A stretch of 64,000 nt of DNA from Pseudoalteromonas luteoviolacea (GTDB taxonomy: Bacteria; Pseudomonadota; Gammaproteobacteria; Enterobacterales; Alteromonadaceae): positions 186,001 to 250,000 of the forward strand of contig NZ_JAKFZS010000005.1 in the NCBI RefSeq assembly GCF_021654285.1, read 5' to 3'. Every line of letters starts with the position of its first letter. Within the stretch, counting starts at the first letter, position 1. The notes under the pieces were generated by a model. It was not told where the DNA came from. It made no database searches and saw only the letters and a list, made by a program, of their open reading frames with translations. A program made the position numbers and the translations under genes. Of this stretch, positions 47,149-55,603 are shown in pieces.

Positions 47149-47176
47149 TTGCATTATCAGTAAAACCCTGTAATAT
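47149..47176 (+). promoter_or_regulatory. Promoter of tRNA-His
   Basis: TTGCAT (-35) and TAATAT (-10) are separated by 16 bases and followed by the GC-rich discriminator GCGCGCC, a mark of growth-rate-controlled stable RNA promoters. The leader then carries a small hairpin (ACACC/GGTGT) before the mature tRNA start. Confidence 0.7.
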
Positions 47177-47213
47177 GCGCGCCACACCCAAGAGGTGTTA
47201 CACGAAACATTGT

Positions 47214-47290
47214 GGCGGCTGTAGCTCAGTTGGTAGAGCCCTGGATTGTGATTCCGGTTGTCGTGGGTTCGAGCCCCATCAGTCGCCCCA
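47214..47290 (+). tRNA. tRNA-His (anticodon GTG)
   Basis: The sequence folds into a full cloverleaf: acceptor stem GCGGCTG with CAGTCGC (one G-T pair), D-arm GCTCAGTTGGTAGAGC, anticodon arm with loop TTGTGAT (anticodon GTG), and T-arm GTGGGTTCGAGCCCCAT. The extra G at position -1 faces C73, the identity element of histidine tRNAs, and CCA is encoded at the 3' end. Confidence 0.97.
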
Positions 47291-47376
47291 TCTCCTTCTT
47301 ATTCGTGTTCTTTTATACGTTCCTGTACTTTTTAAGTTCACATAAAATTTTATATTTTTATACATTCTAAATTGTG

Positions 47377-48408
47377 TTATGCCATCCCGCATAAAGACGA
47401 AATCAGCTTTATCCATTCACGACTGCACATTTTCTTAACTCGACCCGGTATTGAAATAAATTGATCCCAAGCTTTTGAAACTTCCTCAACTATTTCTACA
47501 TAGCCCGAAAATACTCTATTGGATTTAGCTCAGGTGAATAAGCGGGAAGTTTTATTAGCGTTAAGCTGCTGAATTATAAAGCAGTATCATGTGTATGACA
47601 GCCTCCGCCATCCATTATCACTACTGCATGCCTACCAATTGGTGTAACTTGTGATATTTAACGCATGTGCTGCGTCATCGCTTCTTTATTTACGAATGGA
47701 CTTACTAATGCTTCTGTTTGGCCCGTGGCAGGACATACTGCACCAAATAAATACCCGTATTCAAACTGTTGTTGTAGTTTCACAATCCTTGATCGAGTAC
47801 CTGTATCAGCCCAAATGCGTGTAGTCGGGTTTTTCTGGTCAAATCGAGCTACATCCTGAAACCATACATCGATACGCTCAAGAGGTTAGTGTCCCGATGT
47901 GTGAAGGTTCGTTTCCAGTTGGAAGTTTTTTAAAAGCTTCTTGGCTTTGTAATGGCTGCTTAGGGTGTTTTGAACGACTTGTGATCCAACTAAAACCAAG
48001 CTGCTTTCGTATTTTATAGACATGATTTAAGTGGTAATGAACACCAAATTCACTGCTAATGTAATACACAATGTCCTCACCGGTTAGACGGCAGCCTTGA
48101 AGCTCCGTGATTGTGCGCTTAATAAATTCAGACAGTTGCTCAAGCTGAGGCTGTGGTAGTCTAGATGTACGTCCTTGAATAAGCTTATTATCTAAGCCAT
48201 CAAGCCCATGCTCTAAGTAACTAGAGACTCATTTATTAACACTACTCCGTGGTGTATTAAGGCGTTTTGCAATGTTGGTTCTGCTATTACCTTCATAAAA
48301 TAATGACACGGCAAGTAATTACATGCGTTTACGTGCGTTGGGCTCTTTTCGAGAAAGCACCAAAAGCTGTTCAGATATGCTTGGGTTAAGCGTTATTTAG
48401 TCTGTCAT
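47377..48408 (-). pseudogene. IS630-family transposase, broken
   Basis: Over 1032 bases, pieces of one IS630/Tc1-type transposase can be read in order on the minus strand: an HTH region (NIAKRLNTPRSSVNK), a winged part (GVHYHLNHVYKIRKQLGFSW), the catalytic-domain pieces NPTTRIWADTGTRSRIVKL, VVIMDGGGCHTHD and LPAYSPELNPI (with the DDE Asp and Glu), and the C-terminus REWIKLISSLCGMA. In-frame stops appear from codon 4 onward and frames change, so it is dead. It lies 87 bases downstream of tRNA-His. Confidence 0.85.
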
Positions 48409-48567
48409 TTTATATGCTCTATATGAGATCAGATATTTAGGCGGAATAGTATTATTTACTTTTGATCATTTTATTCGGTTTACAATTAGGGCGACCAATA
48501 GATTGCTGCTTGGAGACACATTGTCCATCTGTGCCATAAAGTCGCTGGTTTATTTAGCCGCACAAAA
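48409..48567. other. Noncoding spacer, right edge of the IS630 remnant
   Basis: The sequence between the transposase remnant and the nagP terminator shows no gene. It may contain the right end of the IS630 element, but terminal inverted repeats and the TA target duplication could not be fixed by eye. Confidence 0.4.
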
Positions 48568-48592
48568 AATGCCACCTAAATTAGGTGGCATT
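48568..48592 (-). terminator. Rho-independent terminator of nagP
   Basis: AATGCCACCTAA and TTAGGTGGCATT form a nearly perfect 12-base inverted repeat, followed on the minus strand by a run of six T. It lies about 45 bases beyond the transporter's stop codon. Confidence 0.9.
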
Positions 48593-48635
48593 ACACACGG
48601 GATTATTTCTACTTATAAATAGAAATTCTGTTTAC

Positions 48636-49922
48636 TTATTTCCAGCTTTTCATCTTGTGACCTTTCAATGCATAGAAAAGAATGAAGATGTAACAAGGAA
48701 ATAAAATTAAATACGCACTTTGACTTGAAGCAACTGTCGCTTCAGGGCCCTTAGCTAAACCAAGGAATAAAGGACCAAACGCACCGCCAGCAATACCCAT
48801 AACAAGCAGACCAGAACCAACGCTAGTCAATTTACCGAGTCCTGACAGTGCAAGAGGCCAGATTGCAGGCCACATAATGGCATTTGCCAAACCACAGATT
48901 GCTAAAAATAGTACTGCTAACGGCATTTCACCTGCAAATATTACATTGATTGTACTTTCTGGATTTGAAAATGCAATCGCAAAAGACAGTACCATCCCCA
49001 AAATAGCCGAAGATGCTAACGCTGTTTGTTGAGATATAACTCGAGGGATCAGTAAAATACCTAAGACATAACCAAATACCATAAAGCCCATTGTATATGA
49101 GGTCATGACCGTGTAATTATCCATACCAAAAGCAAGCGCAAATGAGCCTATAGTATCCCCTGCGATTACTTCTACAGCAACATATAAAAATAGTGCAACA
49201 ACACCCAAAGCTAAATTTGGATGAGCAAGCGCTTCTCTAACAGTACCTTTTGCTCCAGACTCTTCTTCTTCAGTAATTTCAGGTAGTGGTGAAAATTTAA
49301 TTGCTAATGCAAATAGGCCAATAAAGGCTGCTAACCCAAGGTATGGTAATATTAGGTTCTGAGCCATCGCATCTTTTTCTGTTTGCGTTAGTGCAGTCTC
49401 AGAAACTTCAGTAAAACCACCTAATACTAATGCAGTAAATACGATTGGCGCGATAACACCTGCCGTTTTATTTAGGATCCCCATCAAACTGACTCGTGCC
49501 GCAGCTGACTCTTCAGGGCCTAATCTAACGATATATGGGTTCACTGCCGTCTGTAGTAACGTTTGAGCAATACCCATGGTGAATTGTGCAATAATAAACA
49601 AGATGAAAAGCTGTGCTTTCGCTGCAGGAATGTACAACAAAGCACTACCCATCATCATGGCAACAGATAATGCCATACCATTTTTGTAACCAATTTTCTT
49701 GATAACTTTTGCCGACGGGATTGCTGTAATCGTCACCGAAATATAAAAAGAAAACAAAACTAATGAAGCTTGAACTGAACTAAGATCAAATAACTGCTGC
49801 AAGTAAGGCATCAGTGACCCATTTAACCAAGTCACAAAACCCAAAATAAAAAACATAGCAGCAACTATGGCCAAAGGTATGGCGTTGCTTCGAGGTGTTG
49901 AATTCGACACAGTGGCTTCCAT
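48636..49922 (-). CDS. nagP: FucP-family sugar transporter, probable N-acetylglucosamine permease
   Basis: 428 residues with twelve hydrophobic helices. IVAAMFFILGFVTWLNGSLMPYLQQLF is the signature opening of the FHS/FucP subgroup of MFS sugar:H+ symporters, and QTAVNPYIVRLGPEESAAARVSLMG is the conserved loop of the glucose/galactose/GlcNAc branch. In marine Alteromonadales this branch includes NagP. The neighbour encodes a hexosaminidase, and both genes have the same operator-like palindrome upstream, which supports uptake of GlcNAc released from chitin. Substrate assignment rests on context. Confidence 0.85.
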   Translation of the reverse strand: MEATVSNSTPRSNAIPLAIVAAMFFILGFVTWLNGSLMPYLQQLFDLSSVQASLVLFSFYISVTITAIPSAKVIKKIGYKNGMALSVAMMMGSALLYIPAAKAQLFILFIIAQFTMGIAQTLLQTAVNPYIVRLGPEESAAARVSLMGILNKTAGVIAPIVFTALVLGGFTEVSETALTQTEKDAMAQNLILPYLGLAAFIGLFALAIKFSPLPEITEEEESGAKGTVREALAHPNLALGVVALFLYVAVEVIAGDTIGSFALAFGMDNYTVMTSYTMGFMVFGYVLGILLIPRVISQQTALASSAILGMVLSFAIAFSNPESTINVIFAGEMPLAVLFLAICGLANAIMWPAIWPLALSGLGKLTSVGSGLLVMGIAGGAFGPLFLGLAKGPEATVASSQSAYLILFPCYIFILFYALKGHKMKSWK

Positions 49923-50008
49923 AAATTTTTACTCGTTGTTAAAAGTTTATTGTTTTTTGACGGTGCTTTCGATTTATATATCACCATCTAATCGTCATGC
50001 CCGCCAAA

Positions 50009-50026
50009 AATGACAGCGCTGACATT
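50009..50026. promoter_or_regulatory. NagR-type operator upstream of nagP
   Basis: AATGACAGCGCTGACATT is an imperfect 18-base palindrome centred on AGCGCT, about 90 bases upstream of nagP. The same core (AATGACAGCGCT) recurs upstream of the hexosaminidase gene at 52899. It resembles the LacI-family NagR sites known for GlcNAc regulons in Alteromonadales. It should repress both genes without aminosugar. Confidence 0.75.
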
Positions 50027-50083
50027 TAACTTTACGTTAATTTTACACGTATTTCTAGTTAGAAATTATACTAAACTGGATTT

Positions 50084-50109
50084 AAAAAAGGGGCATACGC
50101 CCCTTTTTT
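50084..50109 (-). terminator. Rho-independent terminator of the hexosaminidase gene
   Basis: AAAAAAGGGGC and GCCCCTTTTTT pair perfectly around loop ATAC, about 20 bases after the GH20 stop codon. The A and T flanks make it symmetrical. Confidence 0.9.
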
Positions 50110-50130
50110 AATTTTTAGTTATCAGTAAGT

Positions 50131-52728
50131 TTACTCTAAACCTGTAATACGGCTGTACTTTTTACCGTCTAATGTGGTTCTTAGACGCACATCTGATGAG
50201 TTAGTCACTGTCATCGGACCTGAATAAGTCTGCCAGGAGTTACCGTTATCAAGGCTCACTTCAATCGTCAAAAATGAAAATGCACTGTTAGCTAGTAGCA
50301 GACCATCTTTAATTACTGCGCCTGGTACAGGCAAGTTCACATTCACACCATCTGTAACTAGCCTACCAAGCTCTTTCAACGCCAGTGCCGCTGAAAACTC
50401 TTGCCAGTCAGCAGCGCGTGCTTTTTCATTTGGCTGCTCACCTTCCCAGCTTGCTTTATGCCAAGCACGCTCAGCGACGGTCAAGACACGCGGGAACATC
50501 ATTGCCATTACCTGATCTTCAGTACGGATCGTCTCAGTCCATACCTGCCCTTGCATACCCAAGATATTTTCAGGTTTTTCGAGCTTTGGTAACGGTCGAC
50601 CAACAAGCGCTTCTAAATTGTCTATCGCCTCGCCATTACGTGTAAAGTCTGCATTAGCATAGACATCATCTGGCATATAGCTAAATGCTTTTTTAGTATC
50701 TGTATATCTTGCAGCCCAATAATAGCCACGTTCAGCTGGATGTGCTTCGTATGGATGGTCAAAGTATAAATGTGTACCGTGAGATAGCACGACCTGATAA
50801 CCATCATTAGCCAAACGGTAAGCTCTGTCTGCTACTCCCCACTCCCAAATGTTATCCCATACGTTAGCGGTAAATACTTGATTCGGGAACTCATCACGTT
50901 TAAACGGGTTCACGCGGTCATACATCAGGCCATCTTCCCAAGCACCTGGTGCGATCCCACGTTTAGCAAAGATTTTCGCAATGCGCTGCGTGAAGTAAGG
51001 CTTCAGATCCGCAGGTCCTGCGATGCCATTGTTCGCCTCTTTAAATAGCGCATCACATGCAGGCGATTTCGTCCAAGAACCTGCCCCGACTTCATCACCG
51101 CCAAAATGCAGATTTTCTAAGCGTGTGCCTGCTTCCCGATACATACCTTGCAGTTCATAAGTAACCTTTTCGACAAACGCATACGTCGAGTCCATACAGA
51201 CATTGAATGAATTGTCTGTGTAGTTTTGTACTGTCAAATATTCTGATTTATCTTCAGGATCACTTAATAAGAAAGCACGTGCTTCTGCTTCTTTGCCTTG
51301 CTCCATTAATCTGTGATATCTGGCTTCCATCGCTTTGATGGCTGCGCGAGCATGACCCGGACCTTCAATTTCCGGAATGATATCTATGTGTCTGGCTTTA
51401 GCAAATTTAAGTAGCTCAACAAAGTCTTCACGTGATAAGTAGCCATTGCCTGAACCAGACTTAAATGGACCTGTACCCAACTGAGTTAACAAACACGTGC
51501 GTTCTTCTAAATCAAAGCAGCGATATCCACCAATTTCCGATAGCTCAGGCAAGCCAGGGATCTCTAAACGCCAGCCCTCATCATCTGAGAAGTGCCAGTG
51601 GAATTTATTCAACTTATAACGCGCCATTTGCTCGACGAGCTTAAACAAGGCTTCTTTACCATGGTAGTTTCGTGCATTGTCATAATGCATACCACGCCAA
51701 CCGTATCTCGGTGTATCGTCAATTTCAACGTTAGGTGCTTCTACACTGCCATCTTGCATTTTCGTCAACAGCGCTAATAAGCTCTGTATTCCATAGAAAA
51801 CACCCGCGTTATCAGCACCAATAATCTCTATTTTATCGTCGTCAACTTCTAGTTTGTAGCTACCCGATTGGCGTGTATAGCGCCCTTCGTTCTCTTCAAC
51901 TTTTAAGAAAACCGTCGGGGCTTTACCTGCTGTAATATGATCTGCTTTTGCATCCAATGTTAGACCAAATTCGCTTAAGTCTTCTTGGAAAACAGAAACT
52001 TCAGATTTCAAACGCCCAGCAAAGCGAATCTGCCATTTATTATCCAACTGTGCGACGCCACGATTAAAGTCTACATTTTGCGGTTTAGGAATAATGCGTT
52101 TTAGCGCCGCCTCTTTGTCGACTTTTACAGTATGTGCATTGTGCTCATATCGCCAAGCAGCGTTCGCCAAAGGTGAGTAATCTAATGGCTCATTGTGCCT
52201 TTTAAGCTGATTTTCGCGCTCAATCGGTGCCACAAATGACAACATATCTTCAGTATCTGTATTTGCAAAAATCACTGGGAGTGATTGACCCGATACGATA
52301 AATGCTCGAGGCATAAAATCTGTATATGCTGCAATCCATGCCGCCGCTTCAAACTCAATTTTCAGCGATTCGTTTGCAGCTAATCCGGCAAATTCAGGGG
52401 TTGGGACAAAGCGATGTAAATCGCCATTAACATGCTCTATGCGTAAACCAGCAGAAGCTAATGTTTTAATTTTTCGAACAGAATGTATGTAGATCTGCCA
52501 ATCACTTTCACCCTTAGGTAAAGCAACATTAGAATTGTTTTTTAATGACATAGAGCCAATGAAACTACCAGCAGCACCATGGAAGTTATTTTCTACTGCA
52601 AAAGTGAGGTGTGTATCTTTAGCAAAGGCGTCTAGCTGAGGTTGAGAAAGCACTGCACTGGCGCCCCACGAGGCAGTGACCAGCGTCGTTGCAAACATAT
52701 GCGCAAGCATATTTTTTCGTAGATTCAT
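50131..52728 (-). CDS. GH20 beta-N-acetylhexosaminidase (chitobiase type)
   Basis: 865 residues, the length of chitobiases. A signal peptide (about 25 residues, MFATTLVTASWGASA) is followed by an N-terminal carbohydrate-binding domain (FAVENNF...), the GH20b domain, and the TIM barrel with HFGGDEVGAGSW carrying the catalytic Asp545-Glu546 pair. A small Ig-like C-terminal domain ends the protein. It should remove terminal GlcNAc from chitooligosaccharides in the periplasm or outside, and the released sugar would enter through the neighbouring transporter. Confidence 0.93.
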   Translation of the reverse strand: MNLRKNMLAHMFATTLVTASWGASAVLSQPQLDAFAKDTHLTFAVENNFHGAAGSFIGSMSLKNNSNVALPKGESDWQIYIHSVRKIKTLASAGLRIEHVNGDLHRFVPTPEFAGLAANESLKIEFEAAAWIAAYTDFMPRAFIVSGQSLPVIFANTDTEDMLSFVAPIERENQLKRHNEPLDYSPLANAAWRYEHNAHTVKVDKEAALKRIIPKPQNVDFNRGVAQLDNKWQIRFAGRLKSEVSVFQEDLSEFGLTLDAKADHITAGKAPTVFLKVEENEGRYTRQSGSYKLEVDDDKIEIIGADNAGVFYGIQSLLALLTKMQDGSVEAPNVEIDDTPRYGWRGMHYDNARNYHGKEALFKLVEQMARYKLNKFHWHFSDDEGWRLEIPGLPELSEIGGYRCFDLEERTCLLTQLGTGPFKSGSGNGYLSREDFVELLKFAKARHIDIIPEIEGPGHARAAIKAMEARYHRLMEQGKEAEARAFLLSDPEDKSEYLTVQNYTDNSFNVCMDSTYAFVEKVTYELQGMYREAGTRLENLHFGGDEVGAGSWTKSPACDALFKEANNGIAGPADLKPYFTQRIAKIFAKRGIAPGAWEDGLMYDRVNPFKRDEFPNQVFTANVWDNIWEWGVADRAYRLANDGYQVVLSHGTHLYFDHPYEAHPAERGYYWAARYTDTKKAFSYMPDDVYANADFTRNGEAIDNLEALVGRPLPKLEKPENILGMQGQVWTETIRTEDQVMAMMFPRVLTVAERAWHKASWEGEQPNEKARAADWQEFSAALALKELGRLVTDGVNVNLPVPGAVIKDGLLLANSAFSFLTIEVSLDNGNSWQTYSGPMTVTNSSDVRLRTTLDGKKYSRITGLE

Positions 52729-52898
52729 ATTAGCTCCTAAAGGCTATTCCTTGAAACCACATTTTAGCAAAAGCTTTTCTCAAGCGGTGCGCAATCTGAA
52801 TTATACGATTTATGATATTGCGCAGCGTTAGGAGATATGTGGCTCAAATAAATAGCATTAACCAACTTATTGTTAGCTTTTCATCATATAGAAGAAAA

Positions 52899-52916
52899 AA
52901 TGACAGCGCTATCAAA
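52899..52916. promoter_or_regulatory. NagR-type operator upstream of the hexosaminidase gene
   Basis: AATGACAGCGCTATCAAA shares its first 12 bases with the site at 50009 and keeps half of the palindrome on the other side. It lies about 170 bases before the GH20 start, where it would overlap or adjoin the promoter. Confidence 0.65.
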
Positions 52917-52940
52917 TTTTAAAAAAGCCCGTTTATTCCA

Positions 52941-52976
52941 CAAAAAAACCCGCTCAAGATTAACTCATAGCGGGTC
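52941..52976 (-). terminator. Rho-independent terminator of the M13 peptidase gene
   Basis: ACCCGCT and AGCGGGT form a 7-bp stem with a 14-base loop, followed on the minus strand by seven T. It lies about 20 bases beyond the peptidase stop codon. Confidence 0.8.
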
Positions 52977-52995
52977 TAGTCCATTTAATTGAGTG

Positions 52996-55059
52996 TTACC
53001 AAATCTTCACTCTTTCTTCTGGCTTTTTATACATTCCGTCCCCTTCTTTGACATCAAAGGCTTGGTGGAATTGTGGCATGTTGGATAAAATACCAATCAC
53101 GCGATACTCACTTGGCGAATGCGAGTCAGTCATCAATCGATTTCGCAACTCTTCTTCGCGGTACTCGCGACGCCAAATTTGCCCCCATCCCATAAAGAAA
53201 CGCTGCGAACCTGTGTATCCATCTATTACAGGGGCATCTTCACCACCCAGTGATAACTTATATGCTTTATAAGCAACGGTTAGACCACCTAAATCACCAA
53301 TATTTTCGCCCAATGTGAGCTCACCATTGACATGTACATCATCAAATGGCTTGAAGCCATTAAACTGGTTAATTAGCTGTTTGCCTCTTGCTTCAAACTG
53401 CGATAAGTCACTCTCTGTCCACCAATTACGCAGATTGCCATCACCATCATATTTAGCCCCTTGGTCATCAAACCCATGACCAATTTCATGCCCTATGACA
53501 GCCCCAATCGCACCATAGTTAACCGCGTCATCGGCATCTAAATTAAAGAATGGCGGCTGCAAGATTGCAGCTGGGAATACAATTTCATTATTTACTGGAT
53601 TATAGTAAGCGTTTACTGTTTGCGGCGTCATGTACCACCTTGAACGATCTACGGGCTTGCCCAAATCTTCGATCATTAAACGATGGGACCATTCATTGTA
53701 CCTAATATAGTTACCCACTAAATCATCCGCATTGATTTCAAGTGCGGAGTAATCACGCCACTGATCAGGGTAGCCAATCTTAGGTGTGAATTTGTTTAAT
53801 TTAGCTTTAGCGGCCGTTTTCGTCTGGGCACTCATCCACTCTAGGTCATCAATCGACTTATCAAAGCCTAAGATCAAGTTATCGACCATTTTGCTCATGC
53901 GCGCTTTTGCTTCTGGTGGAAAATGCTCTTTAACATAGATTTTGCCCAACAGTTCGCCTAACACATCGTTGCTCGCATCCGCTGCTTTTTTCCACATAGG
54001 GGATTGTGCTTCAAGTCCGCGTAACGTTTTACCATAAAAGCCAAAATGAAGATCGACGATTTTACGCTCAAGTAGCTCAGCATAATTACTTACCAAATGG
54101 AATGTGAGGTAGGCACGCCATGCATCAATATCCGTGTTATTCACAATGTTAGAAAGCTGTGTAAAATACGACGGCTGAGATACGATGATATCTTCGACAT
54201 CAACACCTAAAGCTGCAAAGTACTCTGATATATCAAATCCAGCCATTTGCTTATTCAAATTACTTACAGTGAGCTTATTGTAAGTTTTAGATGCATCCCG
54301 ACTATCTACACGAGTCCATTGCGCTTGAGCGATCTGTGTCTCAAGCGCGAGTATGTCTTCTGCAGCCTTTTTTGCTCCTCTTTCATCATACCCAAATTCA
54401 AACAGCATATCAGTGATATAGACTTGATAAGCATCTCGATTATTTTTAAATTTTTCAGTATCTTTGAGGTAAAACTCTCGATCTGGTAAACCTAATCCAG
54501 ATTGGTACAAATACAGAGCATTTTCCGTCGAGTTTTTAGCATCGTTATAGACGTACCAAGCAAAGGGAGTTGTGCCGCCTTGAAGTTGTAATTTAGCAAT
54601 CAGCCCAGGTAACTGAGATTTATTGGTTAGCGCTTTGATAGGTGCTAAATATTGATCCATTGCTGCAACGCCAATTTCCTCTCTGGCTAGCTCATCTGTA
54701 TAGCTTTTATAGAATGCACCTAGTTTATATTCATCGCTATCAGGGGAAGCAGAGGTGTCTTTTGCGGCTTTTTCTAAAATCACTTTAAGCGCAGCTTGAG
54801 ATTTTTCATGAAGCTCAGTAAAAGAGCCATAATTTGACTTGTCAGCAGGTATCTCAGTTTTTTCAAACCATTTTCCATTCACATGGCGATAGAAGTCATC
54901 TTGAGGACGAATTGATTGGTCAATGTTATCAAGCTCAATGCCTGAACTTAATACTTGTTGCTGTACAACTTTGCTCGTGTTCTCAGTTTTTGGCTGCTCA
55001 CTGCAGCCAGCAAGGCCAAGTGCCAAAGCTACACCAATTGCTGCGAATGTCTTGCGCAT
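52996..55059 (-). CDS. pepO: M13-family zinc metallopeptidase lipoprotein
   Basis: 687 residues. The signal peptide ends in LGLAGC with lipid-anchored Cys19. The neprilysin-like fold has the zinc motif VIGHEIGHGFDDQG (HExxH at about residue 524) and the downstream GENIGDLGGL (ExxxD) with the third zinc ligand. NAYYNPVNNEIVFPAAIL is the substrate-binding NAxY-type strand of the family. It should degrade small peptides in the periplasm. It is a single-gene unit with its own terminator. Confidence 0.93.
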   Translation of the reverse strand: MRKTFAAIGVALALGLAGCSEQPKTENTSKVVQQQVLSSGIELDNIDQSIRPQDDFYRHVNGKWFEKTEIPADKSNYGSFTELHEKSQAALKVILEKAAKDTSASPDSDEYKLGAFYKSYTDELAREEIGVAAMDQYLAPIKALTNKSQLPGLIAKLQLQGGTTPFAWYVYNDAKNSTENALYLYQSGLGLPDREFYLKDTEKFKNNRDAYQVYITDMLFEFGYDERGAKKAAEDILALETQIAQAQWTRVDSRDASKTYNKLTVSNLNKQMAGFDISEYFAALGVDVEDIIVSQPSYFTQLSNIVNNTDIDAWRAYLTFHLVSNYAELLERKIVDLHFGFYGKTLRGLEAQSPMWKKAADASNDVLGELLGKIYVKEHFPPEAKARMSKMVDNLILGFDKSIDDLEWMSAQTKTAAKAKLNKFTPKIGYPDQWRDYSALEINADDLVGNYIRYNEWSHRLMIEDLGKPVDRSRWYMTPQTVNAYYNPVNNEIVFPAAILQPPFFNLDADDAVNYGAIGAVIGHEIGHGFDDQGAKYDGDGNLRNWWTESDLSQFEARGKQLINQFNGFKPFDDVHVNGELTLGENIGDLGGLTVAYKAYKLSLGGEDAPVIDGYTGSQRFFMGWGQIWRREYREEELRNRLMTDSHSPSEYRVIGILSNMPQFHQAFDVKEGDGMYKKPEERVKIW

Positions 55060-55146
55060 ATATGTCGGCTCCTTTTAATACATATATGAATCATACCTCG
55101 CAGCACATTAGATTAGAATCTAAAGCAAGAAAACAATTGTAACGGG

Positions 55147-55542
55147 TTATTTTTGTACAGATAACGCATCAATAATAGCCACATTAGCAGCAGGAAAATC
55201 AAGTGTACGAAGTTGCTCAAAATCTACCCACAGGCCAGGTTGGCCTTCAAGCCCTTTTGCCTCTCCAGTAAAATCTTCCACTGTATGGACAACTAAGCGT
55301 ACTTGCTTATCACCATAATCATGCTCAATCGTCAGCAAATGTGTAGAGTCTGTCACATTAATTCCAATTTCTTCAGCCAACTCTCTTGCTAATGCTTGTT
55401 CTACACTCTCATCAGCTTCCACCTTTCCACCAGGAAACTCCCAAAGGCCACCTTGGTGCTGCTCATCACTTCGCTTACAAACAAAGTACTGATCCTGTTT
55501 CACTATGACACCAACAGCTACATTAACTACTTTTTTACTCAT
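55147..55542 (-). CDS. mutT: 8-oxo-dGTP pyrophosphatase (Nudix)
   Basis: 131 residues, equal to MutT. The Nudix box GGKVEADESVEQALARELAEEIGI fits GX5EX7REUXEEXGU completely, and GLWEFPGG is the typical MutT strand. It removes oxidised dGTP from the nucleotide pool. The position next to secA is the classical gammaproteobacterial order. Confidence 0.95.
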   Translation of the reverse strand: MSKKVVNVAVGVIVKQDQYFVCKRSDEQHQGGLWEFPGGKVEADESVEQALARELAEEIGINVTDSTHLLTIEHDYGDKQVRLVVHTVEDFTGEAKGLEGQPGLWVDFEQLRTLDFPAANVAIIDALSVQK

Positions 55543-55557
55543 CTTTGCATCCCATAA

Positions 55558-55582
55558 AAAAAGCGACCTAAGGTCGCTTTTT
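55558..55582 (-). terminator. Rho-independent terminator between secA and mutT
   Basis: AGCGACC and GGTCGCT pair around loop TAA, extended by flanking A and T runs. It lies about 20 bases after the secA stop and before mutT, so mutT may depend on read-through or its own promoter. Confidence 0.88.
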
Positions 55583-55603
55583 AATAAATAGCGTGCGTAC
55601 TAA

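Noticed and set aside
47665..48069. Two small reading frames near tRNA-His
   Set aside because: Both are in the IS630 remnant; the minus-strand one is a transposase fragment and the plus-strand one is its shadow.
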